NCBI GenBank assembly: GCA_017476305.1
Contig: JAFVAA010000853.1
Location: forward strand, 1 to 5,344
Source of the DNA: Lachnospiraceae bacterium
Lineage (GTDB): Bacteria > Bacillota > Clostridia > Lachnospirales > Lachnospiraceae
DNA length: 5,344 bases
Reading direction: 5' to 3'
Shown here: positions 1 to 5,344 of the stretch, one piece after another
How the letters are laid out: each line of letters begins with the position of its first letter
Position numbering within the stretch: position 1 is the stretch's first letter
Notes under the pieces: model-generated
What the model was told of the DNA's origin: nothing
What the model saw: only the letters and a program-made list of their open reading frames with translations
Database searches by the model: none
Translations under genes and position numbers: made by a program

Positions 1-1085
1 GTGCTTGCTTCCTTTGCATTTTCCGCATTGACCTTTGTTCTCTCCGTAATATCTGCAATCGAAGCCGTCACCTCCTCGATCGCACTCGCCTGCTCTGTAG
101 ACCCCTGCGCTAAGGACTGACTCGCCATCGCTACCTGCTCGGATTCAGAACCTACCTTTGCAGCAGCCTCTCGAATCTCAGAAAGCGTCGCATTGTTCCC
201 ATCGATCAGTCTCTTTAAGGAATGACCTAAAACATCATTTTCGGTCGCAGGAATGATGTCGATCGAGAAATCTCCACCAGACATACTTTCTACCATATCT
301 GCGGTATGTCTGTTCTTTTCTGCCAAAAGATTGACCGCATCCGCCACCTGACCAATCTCATCGTTATTATGCTTTTCTACATGGATTTCAACCTCTCCGC
401 TGGCAAGCTTCTGAATATCTCCTACCAGGCTCTGCAAAGGTCTTCGGATATCCACAATGACAGCTCCACTGATAATCACACCGGATATGATAAAGAACAC
501 CAGAAAACCGGCTGTCGCATACTGCGTGACCAAATTTGCATGAGATGCCTCCTCCATCTTTTTCGAAGCAAGCTCCTTGCTTTTCGCAGAAATCTCATCG
601 ATCAGCACATCATCTGTTTCTGTCAATTCAGCATAGCTGTTTTTATAGATGCTCGTTGCACCGATTCTTTCACTATTTTGAAGCTTTTCCGAAATCTGCA
701 TGGCATATGTCTTTTCTTTTGCCATATTCGCTAAAAGAGTATCGTATTTTTCCTTCAGGCTGCTGTCTGTAATCAGTTTTTCCAAAGCCTCCTTATATTC
801 CTCCAGATTCTTATCAATCGATTCAAACTCACTTGTCGCACTCTGATATTCTGCAGTTGTAAAGGAGCTGCCTGTCATTTCTACCACCATTGCCTGCATC
901 CTGCTGATATATACATTCATCTCCGCTATATCATAACAAATCGTATCATACTTATTGATGACTTCCGTATATTTTTTTGACGAATTATAGGTTCTGAAAC
1001 CCAAAATGCAAAAAAACAAAGTCACATATACGATCATACAGGTCACTAAAAAAATCAGTTTGCCCTTTAATGACAATTTTCTCAT
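1..1085 (-). CDS. Methyl-accepting chemotaxis protein, N-terminal part (cut by left edge)
   Basis: This is a transmembrane chemoreceptor that would sense an extracellular signal and control CheA through CheW. The frame runs open from ATG at 1085 to the window edge, giving 361 complete residues. After a basic start (MRKLSLKGK) comes membrane segment 1 at about residues 10-30, a mostly helical extracytoplasmic domain at about 31-188 resembling the four-helix-bundle receptor class, and membrane segment 2 at about 190-211. A HAMP domain follows at about 212-262, with the usual Pro216 and DEIG at 242-245. A second, divergent HAMP-like stretch lies at about 263-310. The beginning of the methylation helix is visible around residues 327-341 (QGSTEQASAIEEVTA). 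The signalling tip and any CheR-docking tail lie outside the window. The start is set by a GAGGAG site inside the end of cheW, 6 bases from its stop. The ligand cannot be predicted. Confidence 0.95.
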   Translation of the reverse strand, partial: MRKLSLKGKLIFLVTCMIVYVTLFFCILGFRTYNSSKKYTEVINKYDTICYDIAEMNVYISRMQAMVVEMTGSSFTTAEYQSATSEFESIDKNLEEYKEALEKLITDSSLKEKYDTLLANMAKEKTYAMQISEKLQNSERIGATSIYKNSYAELTETDDVLIDEISAKSKELASKKMEEASHANLVTQYATAGFLVFFIISGVIISGAVIVDIRRPLQSLVGDIQKLASGEVEIHVEKHNNDEIGQVADAVNLLAEKNRHTADMVESMSGGDFSIDIIPATENDVLGHSLKRLIDGNNATLSEIREAAAKVGSESEQVAMASQSLAQGSTEQASAIEEVTASIADITERTKVNAENAKEAS

Positions 1086-1091
1086 ACTGCA

Positions 1092-1607
1092 CTACTCCTC
1101 CTCATCCTCAGATTCTTCTTCCTCTTCTGAATCATTGATCAGCTTTTCCGCATCCAAAAGAAGCTTCACCTCTCCATTCACACGACCGATCCCAAATACG
1201 AACTTCTGAGCCTGCTGCTCAATCGTACTGACGCTCGGCGGTGCAGACACTTCGCTCTCCCCAATTTCTACAACTCCCTCAATCCCATCGACAATCAACC
1301 CTAATACCGTACCCTTGACCTGAATCACGATCACACTGGTACGGTCTGTATATTCTAACTGTTCTCTTCCAAAACGGATTCTGACATCCACGACAGGAAT
1401 CACCTTTCCACGCAGATTGATAAGTCCTCTGATGTAATCCTCCGTTTCAGGGATTTCGGTAAACTGCTGCAAGCCTATGATCTCACTCACGTTTTCCAGA
1501 GACAGGCCATAGACCTCATCACAGCTGCGAAATGTCATATACTGCTTTTTATTCTCAGTTACGATTTCTTCATCATTTAATACCTGTTTCAGATTCTCTT
1601 TTGACAT
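1092..1607 (-). CDS. cheW: Chemotaxis coupling protein CheW with acidic C-terminal tail
   Basis: CheW is a cytoplasmic adaptor that binds the receptor signalling tip and the P5 domain of CheA to build the chemosensory array. The protein is 171 residues. A short polar N-terminal extension (1-20) precedes the CheW fold (about 21-157). The fold carries the family signature GLINLRGKVIPVVDVRIRFG at 61-80, including the conserved Arg66, and a later VDGIEGVVEI stretch. Residues 159-171 are almost entirely Glu, Asp and Ser (EEEEESEDEEE), which goes beyond the usual fold and probably forms a disordered tail. The ATG at 1607 follows a GGGAGG site (1613-1618) with 5-base spacing, 12 bases after the cheA stop. 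The mcp start is only 6 bases downstream, so cheA, cheW and mcp are probably cotranscribed and translationally linked. A CheV is excluded because no receiver domain is present. Confidence 0.97.
   Translation of the reverse strand: MSKENLKQVLNDEEIVTENKKQYMTFRSCDEVYGLSLENVSEIIGLQQFTEIPETEDYIRGLINLRGKVIPVVDVRIRFGREQLEYTDRTSVIVIQVKGTVLGLIVDGIEGVVEIGESEVSAPPSVSTIEQQAQKFVFGIGRVNGEVKLLLDAEKLINDSEEEEESEDEEE
1095..1103 (-). promoter_or_regulatory. Ribosome binding site of mcp, encoded by the last Glu codons of cheW
   Basis: The last three sense codons of cheW are GAG GAG GAG and are followed by its TAG stop. This run contains AGGAGG (1097-1102) and a closer GGAG (1095-1098) that ends 9 bases before the mcp ATG at 1085. 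No other purine-rich site lies in the 6-base gap between the genes, so the acidic tail codons of cheW double as the mcp ribosome site. Ribosomes finishing cheW are well placed to start mcp. Confidence 0.8.
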
Positions 1608-1619
1608 AACTACCTCCCG

Positions 1620-3806
1620 TTATTTACCAATCAAATCCCCGATATCCAGGATCAGACTGATACTTCCGTCTCCAAGCTGTGTACAACCGGAAATTCCCTT
1701 TACCTTTTTGATATAGCTTGGAATCGGCTTTACTACGATTTCCTGCTCTCCCACCAGCTCATCTGCGAAAACCGCAATCTTTCTGTCCTCATGATTTAAA
1801 ATGATCACAATTCCATCACTGAGATTTTCCTTTGAATTTGACATATGATAAAAACGATTCAACCGTACCAGTGGATAACAGATTTCACGAATCATCACAT
1901 ATTCTTCCCCATCCGGCTCAATCACCAGCTGATCCTCATCGACACGAATAAATTCAGATACCGCATTTGTCGCCGATACAAAATTCGTGCCTGCTACAGA
2001 AAAGATCATTCCATCGATGATAGCAAGCGTCAGAGGAATTTTCATCGTCATCGTAGAGCCTTTTCCCTCTTCGCTTTCAATCTCCAGGACTCCACCGACT
2101 TCCTGAATATTCTTCACCACAACGTCCATTCCCACACCACGGCCGGAATACTCCGTTACCTGCTTCTTCGTCGAAAAGCCCGGAAGTGTGATGAAATTAA
2201 AGACCTCTTTATCCGTCAGGTCACGCTCGGAGCGATTCCCTAAAAGACCATTTTTCTTTGCCTTCTCTAAAATTTCATCCCGCTTTAAGCCCTTTCCATT
2301 ATCCGAAACGCTGATCCAGACCTGACCGCCTTCATTCTTCGCTGCCAGAACGATCTTGCCCTTTTCATGCTTTCCGATTTCCTGACGCTTTTCATTGCTC
2401 TCGATCCCGTGATCTACAGAATTACGGATCAGATGCATCAAAGGATCCGAAACGTGCTCGATAATGTTCTTATCTACCTCCGTGTCTTCTCCAATGACCT
2501 CAAGCTCTATATCCTTTCCAAGCTTTTTCGAAGTATCGTATACAATACGATTCATCTTCTGGAATGTGTTTTTAAGCGGCATCATTCGCATCGCCATGAT
2601 CGCATCCTGCAGCTCCGAAGAAATCTTCGTAAGCTGAACTGCTGCCTTCTGGAAATTCGAAAGGTCGAGTCCCGGAACCTTCAGATCCGGATTCTGGAGT
2701 ACCACAGACTGCGCAATGACCAGCTCTCCGATGAGATCCATCAAAAGATCCATCTTCTGGATGTTTACACTGATAAAGCTCTGTGTTTCTGCCTTTTTCG
2801 CCGGCTTCTTCTTTTTCGGGGCCAGCTTTTTCTTTTCCTGCTCCTCTTCCTTTTCTGCCTTTCTTGCGACAGAAACCTTTTCCTCCTCCTCTGTCAGAGG
2901 AATTTCCTTCGGTTTCGCATCCGTACGTACTGTAGGCTGTTCGATCGGCCCGAGAAGCACCTCGCCTGCAGAAGAACCCGGATGATTTCCTGCTTCTGCT
3001 TCTGCACAGAATTTCAAAAACTCATCACTGGTACACTCATTGACCTCCACCTGATCGATCCCTGAGCTGGTATTGATCAGATCCATGATCACATCTGCAG
3101 TTTCCGTCGTCTGAAGCGCGATCTTAAATCCAAATTCCAAAACCACGCTGGCACTATCCGGATTGGAAATAATATCAGAAGGTGTAAACAAAATGTCCTC
3201 TGCAATTCCCTTTAACGCATTGACTGCAATATATGCTTTAATATTTGCCATATCCGTATCCGGACTGTATGTGATATAGATACTGTAAAAATGGCTGTCC
3301 TCAGAAGCTACCGGAGCGATATAGAAATGAGGCTTATCCTCCTCCGGTGCATGTGCCGGTGGTGCTTCCTCCTTTTTCGCAGAACCGCCCCCTGCACTTC
3401 CCTGAATCTTTTTTAAATACGTATCCAGGTTCGCAATCAGCTCATCCGCTACGCCATCCGGATCAGAGCCTTCCTTGATTTTCTCCAACTCCCCATTGAT
3501 AAAATCCGATACCTCAAAAATATAATCCAAAAGCTCTGCATGAGGAATATTCTCCGGTTTGCTCTCTCTGATAAAATAGAAAACATCCTCCAATTTATGT
3601 GCCAAAGTAGCAATATTCTGGTACATCATTACCGCAGAAGCTCCCTTAATCGTATGCATTATACGAAAGATCTCATTTACATGATCATCATCAAACTCGC
3701 CGGCATCCCTGCTGTCAAGACCGACATTTTCCAGAGTTTCCAAGCCCTGCTCCGTCTCGAAGATGAACATGTCAAGCATTCCTTCCGTAATCATATCATC
3801 TGCCAT
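1620..3806 (-). CDS. cheA: Chemotaxis histidine kinase CheA
   Basis: CheA is the cytoplasmic kinase of the receptor array; it autophosphorylates and donates phosphate to CheY-type and CheB receivers. The 728 residues show all five domains. P1 (about 1-135) has the phospho-accepting His51 in FRIMHTIKGAS. A Gly/Ala-rich linker precedes P2 (about 160-262), the receiver-docking domain. A charged linker rich in Glu and Lys (about 285-342) leads to P3, the dimerisation helices (about 343-410). P4, the ATP-binding domain (about 411-592), has an N box HLIRNSVDHGIE (458-469), a G1 box DNGKG (502-506), FNFITLPGFST (536-546) and a G2 box GRGVGMD (555-561). P5 (about 593-728) is a CheW-like domain. The length exceeds E. 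coli CheA (654) mainly through the linkers. The ATG at 3806 follows GGGAGG (3812-3817) with 5-base spacing. All catalytic motifs are intact, so an active kinase is expected. Confidence 0.98.
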   Translation of the reverse strand: MADDMITEGMLDMFIFETEQGLETLENVGLDSRDAGEFDDDHVNEIFRIMHTIKGASAVMMYQNIATLAHKLEDVFYFIRESKPENIPHAELLDYIFEVSDFINGELEKIKEGSDPDGVADELIANLDTYLKKIQGSAGGGSAKKEEAPPAHAPEEDKPHFYIAPVASEDSHFYSIYITYSPDTDMANIKAYIAVNALKGIAEDILFTPSDIISNPDSASVVLEFGFKIALQTTETADVIMDLINTSSGIDQVEVNECTSDEFLKFCAEAEAGNHPGSSAGEVLLGPIEQPTVRTDAKPKEIPLTEEEEKVSVARKAEKEEEQEKKKLAPKKKKPAKKAETQSFISVNIQKMDLLMDLIGELVIAQSVVLQNPDLKVPGLDLSNFQKAAVQLTKISSELQDAIMAMRMMPLKNTFQKMNRIVYDTSKKLGKDIELEVIGEDTEVDKNIIEHVSDPLMHLIRNSVDHGIESNEKRQEIGKHEKGKIVLAAKNEGGQVWISVSDNGKGLKRDEILEKAKKNGLLGNRSERDLTDKEVFNFITLPGFSTKKQVTEYSGRGVGMDVVVKNIQEVGGVLEIESEEGKGSTMTMKIPLTLAIIDGMIFSVAGTNFVSATNAVSEFIRVDEDQLVIEPDGEEYVMIREICYPLVRLNRFYHMSNSKENLSDGIVIILNHEDRKIAVFADELVGEQEIVVKPIPSYIKKVKGISGCTQLGDGSISLILDIGDLIGK

Positions 3807-3866
3807 AGAATCCTCCCTTCCACGTTTTCTTCCGCATAAAAAACATGAATTTATTTTAATCAGACA

Positions 3867-4259
3867 TTAAATCAACTCCAACTTTCGCAGTACATTTTCA
3901 AACTTTGCCTGATCGATCGGTTTTCCGGCATATGCGACACAGCCAAGGTCAAATGCTCTGTTTACATTTGCCCCTTCGTTCAATGCAGTTGTCATAATAA
4001 TCTTTGCACGCTTATTCTCCGGGATATTCCTCTCATCCTCGATATCCCGTATCGCCTTTAATGCCTGATACCCGTCAAGCTTTGGCATCATAATGTCAAG
4101 GCACACCAGATCATATGGCATATCTGCCTCCAATCCCATCAAATAAGCATCGACTGCTTCCATTCCATCAACCGTAGGATCGCACTCCCCGTACTTTGAT
4201 AAAAACTTAAGCATAAACTTTCTGCTGGCAAAATCATCCTCTGCAATTAATGTTCTCAT
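3867..4259 (-). CDS. Stand-alone CheY-like response regulator receiver
   Basis: This is a single-domain receiver of 130 residues with no output domain. Visible active-site residues are the acidic pair Asp8-Asp9 (AEDD), the phospho-accepting Asp55 (CLDIMMP), Thr91 (IIMTTA) and Lys113 (GKP), with Tyr110 at the place of the CheY switch tyrosine. Its position before cheA implies phosphorylation by that kinase. It is not the textbook flagellar CheY: it has an extended segment after helix 3 (about 71-85, RDIEDERNIPENKRA), ASRKFMLKFLSKYGECD in helix 1, and VAYAGKPID near the end. From memory this resembles a chemotaxis-associated subgroup also seen in deltaproteobacteria. It could act on the flagellar switch, serve as a phosphate sink or drive another output, so no gene symbol is given. 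The ATG at 4259 follows GGAGG (4267-4271) with 7-base spacing. A 60-base gap separates its stop from cheA. Confidence 0.93.
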   Translation of the reverse strand: MRTLIAEDDFASRKFMLKFLSKYGECDPTVDGMEAVDAYLMGLEADMPYDLVCLDIMMPKLDGYQALKAIRDIEDERNIPENKRAKIIMTTALNEGANVNRAFDLGCVAYAGKPIDQAKFENVLRKLELI

Positions 4260-4372
4260 ATTCTTTCCTCCATTTTCCTTTTTATTGTTGACTTCTTAAA
4301 ACCCACATACAAGCCTCCCGATATCACTCGAACAGAATGCGGGTCTTGCCTCAATGCCAAGATGTCATCCAT
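4256..4372 (-). CDS. Possible 38-residue small protein overlapping the receiver gene
   Basis: An uninterrupted frame begins at ATG 4370-4372 and ends at TGA 4256-4258, sharing ATGA with the start of the receiver gene. This overlap is typical of translationally coupled genes. The predicted peptide begins MDDILALRQDPHSVRV, continues through SGGLYVGFKK and ends in a basic, hydrophilic tail (KRKMEERI). It has no signal peptide or membrane segment, and I recognise no family. Against it: there is no ribosome site upstream (the bases before the ATG read ATACGGCTTTT), the GGAGG of the receiver gene lies inside it, and the same DNA can form a long hairpin. It could equally be untranslated leader RNA with a chance open frame. 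Confidence 0.3.
   Translation of the reverse strand: MDDILALRQDPHSVRVISGGLYVGFKKSTIKRKMEERI
4282..4308 (-). CDS. Possible 8-codon leader peptide MWVLRSQQ
   Basis: GGGAGG at 4314-4319 is followed after 5 bases by ATG (4306-4308), seven further codons and TAA (4282-4284). The ribosome site is as good as those of cheA and cheW, although the product is only eight residues. The start lies in the 3' arm of the predicted hairpin 4298-4347, and part of the ribosome site could pair in its loop. Its translation would therefore open the structure just before the receiver gene, whose ATG is 22 bases after this stop. It uses a different frame from the 38-codon candidate, so the two would compete. A chance purine run is also possible. 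Confidence 0.2.
   Translation of the reverse strand: MWVLRSQQ
4298..4347 (-). promoter_or_regulatory. Predicted leader RNA hairpin upstream of the receiver gene
   Basis: In the minus-strand transcript AAGACCCGCAU (4347-4337) can pair with AUGUGGGUUUU (4308-4298) over 11 consecutive pairs, two of them G-U, closing a 28-base loop. Inside the loop UUCGA (4332-4328) can pair with UCGGG (4321-4317), partly covering the GGGAGG of the 8-codon frame. An alternative small hairpin, UCUUG (4362-4358) with CAAGA (4348-4344), would compete for the base of the long stem. It does not match any riboswitch class I can recognise by eye, and four U residues within the stem are too few for a convincing terminator. 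Confidence 0.4.
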
Positions 4373-4392
4373 AAAAGCCGTATTATCTTTTT

Positions 4393-4421
4393 ATTATATA
4401 ACAAAATACAAAATAACGCAA
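4393..4421 (-). promoter_or_regulatory. Sigma-A-like promoter for the receiver-cheA-cheW-mcp genes
   Basis: On the minus strand a perfect TATAAT (4393-4398) is preceded, after exactly 17 bases, by TTGCGT (4416-4421), which keeps the TTG of the -35 consensus. The surroundings are very AT-rich (9 G/C in the 60 bases of 4381-4440). Transcription would start near 4386, leaving a leader of about 125 bases before the receiver ATG. The poor -35 half and the abundance of A/T make a chance match possible. No convincing sigma-28 (motility) promoter was found here. Confidence 0.45.
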
Positions 4422-4439
4422 AGCATATTATAAATATAT

Positions 4440-4486
4440 CTATGGCAGTTATTATTTACAAAGCGCCTTTACTGCCTATGGCATAG
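4440..4486. repeat. Short repeats at the end of cheB
   Basis: CTATGGCA occurs at 4440-4447 and again at 4476-4483, the second copy covering the cheB stop. The second copy also belongs to a small palindrome, CTATGGCATAG (4476-4486). In addition GGCAGT (4444-4449) and ACTGCC (4471-4476) form a 6-bp inverted repeat around 21 bases. The resulting stem is short and lacks a following U run in the minus-strand transcript. It may be a weak 3' end structure for cheB messenger RNA or chance. Confidence 0.3.
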
Positions 4487-5344
4487 AATTTAATACATTA
4501 TATATCATTCCCGCGACCTTCTCTAACGGAGCCTGTCTTTCCACAGCCCCAATATCAAAAGCTACTTTGGGCATTCCATAGACCACGCAGGTTTTCTCAT
4601 CCTGTCCGATGGTCCTCGCACCGCCCTTCCGCATCGCTAAAAGCCCCTTTGCACCATCTGCACCCATTCCGGTCAGAATCACCCCGAGTGCATTGCTCCC
4701 GGCAACCTTCGCCACAGAATCAAACAGCACATCCACGGATGGACAGTGACCGCTGACCTTTTCGCCCGGCTTTACCTCCACGCGGTACATTCCTCCGGTT
4801 TTTACAAGGCGCATCTGTCTGTCGCCCGGTGCCAGAAGGATCTTTCCGCGCTCCACGAGATCTCCGTCCTGTGCTTCCTTTACACTGACTTCACATTGGG
4901 TATTCAGCCTTTCTGCATACATCCTGGTAAACCCCGGCGGCATATGCTGCACCATCACGGTTCCCGGAATATCCGGGTGAAGATCCTTCACTACATTATA
5001 AATCGCTTCCGTACCACCGGTAGAAGCCCCGATCGCCAAAATCTTATCCTTATAATCCCTGCCATTCGCGGAATTCGGTAAAGGTCTCGGCGCCTGCCCC
5101 ACAGGCTTCGCCACAGGTCCCGTTCGCGCTCCTCTGTTCGGTACCCTCGCCGTAACAGCCGTCCGGATTTTCAGCAAAAGTTCTTCCTCCACCCACTTAC
5201 TGAGCTCCTCCGGTTTCATATTCTGCGGTTTATTCACAAAATCCACTGCACCTGCCGCTAAAGCATCAAACACAGCCGAATTCAAGGAACTTAACATAAT
5301 CGTCGGAAGCGGATATTGCGGCATCAGCTTCCTCAAAAATTCAA
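4476..5344 (-). CDS. cheB: Protein-glutamate methylesterase CheB, C-terminal part (cut by right edge)
   Basis: CheB removes methyl groups from receptor glutamates, and can deamidate glutamines, during adaptation; CheA phosphorylation activates it. The frame is open through the right edge. The TTG at 5334-5336 is not the start, because in-frame codons for Glu-Phe precede it and read as receiver sequence. By comparison with E. coli CheB about 65 residues are missing, including the phospho-accepting Asp. Visible are the receiver end (PTIMLSS, then GAVDFVNKP with the conserved Lys), a Pro/Arg-rich linker (about 5160-5045), and the full esterase domain. The catalytic triad is Ser in GASTGG (5022-5024), His in QHMPPGF (4944-4946) and Asp in GMGADGA (4656-4658). 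Their spacing of 26 and 96 residues equals Ser164-His190-Asp286 of the enterobacterial enzyme. The segment between LSS and GAVDF is about four residues shorter than in E. coli. The gene ends with TAG at 4476-4478. Confidence 0.96.
   Translation of the reverse strand, partial: EFLRKLMPQYPLPTIMLSSLNSAVFDALAAGAVDFVNKPQNMKPEELSKWVEEELLLKIRTAVTARVPNRGARTGPVAKPVGQAPRPLPNSANGRDYKDKILAIGASTGGTEAIYNVVKDLHPDIPGTVMVQHMPPGFTRMYAERLNTQCEVSVKEAQDGDLVERGKILLAPGDRQMRLVKTGGMYRVEVKPGEKVSGHCPSVDVLFDSVAKVAGSNALGVILTGMGADGAKGLLAMRKGGARTIGQDEKTCVVYGMPKVAFDIGAVERQAPLEKVAGMIYNVLNSMP

Noticed and set aside
2367..3065. Plus-strand open frame of 232 codons, plus shorter plus-strand frames at 306-734, 536-772, 1006-1209, 1845-2243, 2716-2985, 3540-3839 and 4746-5081
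   Set aside because: All lie antisense to well-supported chemotaxis genes, have low-complexity or Leu/Arg/Phe/Ser-rich translations without recognisable domains, and arise from the codon composition of the opposite strand.
3795..3836. Short frame starting at an ATG about 30 bases before cheA (MRKKTWKGGFYGR)
   Set aside because: It has no ribosome site of its own, overlaps the cheA start out of frame, and consists mainly of the translated cheA ribosome-binding region.
4298..4347. Intrinsic terminator or attenuator before the receiver gene
   Set aside because: The stem is long but the loop is 28 bases, the four U residues are part of the stem, and AAGAAG follows. It is kept only as a possible translational leader.
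4427..4460. Second TATAAT (4427-4432) and a sigma-28 motility promoter in the AT-rich gap
   Set aside because: No acceptable -35 lies at the right distance, and the TAAA and GATAT present here do not fit the spacing or the GCCGATA core of sigma-28 promoters.
4260..4475. c-di-GMP riboswitch in the leader, expected from its motility context
   Set aside because: The conserved cores of the type I and type II c-di-GMP riboswitches are not visible in 4260-4390 on the minus strand.
4444..4476. Intrinsic terminator after cheB
   Set aside because: The only inverted repeat has a 6-bp stem with a 21-base loop, and the 3' side is followed by ATAGATATAT, not a U run.
5334..5336. TTG as the start of cheB
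   Set aside because: The frame continues upstream to the window edge with residues that fit the receiver (Glu-Phe before Leu-Arg-Lys-Leu-Met). The TTG is an internal Leu codon.

Overview
The window is a run of chemotaxis genes, all on the minus strand and therefore transcribed from the right edge to the left. In transcription order they are: the C-terminal part of a CheB methylesterase (cut by the right edge), a 216-base intergenic stretch, a stand-alone CheY-like receiver protein, CheA, CheW, and the N-terminal part of a methyl-accepting chemotaxis protein (MCP, cut by the left edge). No long plus-strand reading frame looks real; all lie antisense to these genes. There are no rRNA or tRNA genes, insertion sequences or CRISPR arrays.

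The organism is most likely a motile Firmicute of class Clostridia, with a Lachnospiraceae-like bacterium as the best guess. This rests on strong GGAGG-type ribosome sites 5-9 bases before the starts, AT-rich intergenic DNA, a CheA with a P2 domain and long Lys/Glu linker, and the style of the MCP and CheB. It is an inference, not a search result.

The genes form one signalling chain. The MCP has two membrane segments around an extracytoplasmic helical sensor. CheW links its cytoplasmic signalling helices to CheA. CheA autophosphorylates on His51 and passes phosphate through its P2 domain to receivers such as the CheY-like protein and CheB. CheB demethylates receptors for adaptation. cheA, cheW and mcp are tightly packed (12- and 6-base gaps); the cheY-like gene lies 60 bases before cheA. 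cheR, cheC, cheD and flagellar genes are not visible.

The part that ordinary annotation does not explain is 4256-4421, between cheB and the cheY-like gene. A sigma-A-like promoter in very AT-rich DNA (about 15% GC) is followed by an abrupt block of about 50% GC. That block contains an 11-bp long-range hairpin, a complete 38-codon reading frame overlapping the cheY-like start by ATGA, and, in another frame, an 8-codon frame with a strong ribosome site. This may be a leader RNA, a small protein gene or a dispersed repeat; the sequence alone does not decide.
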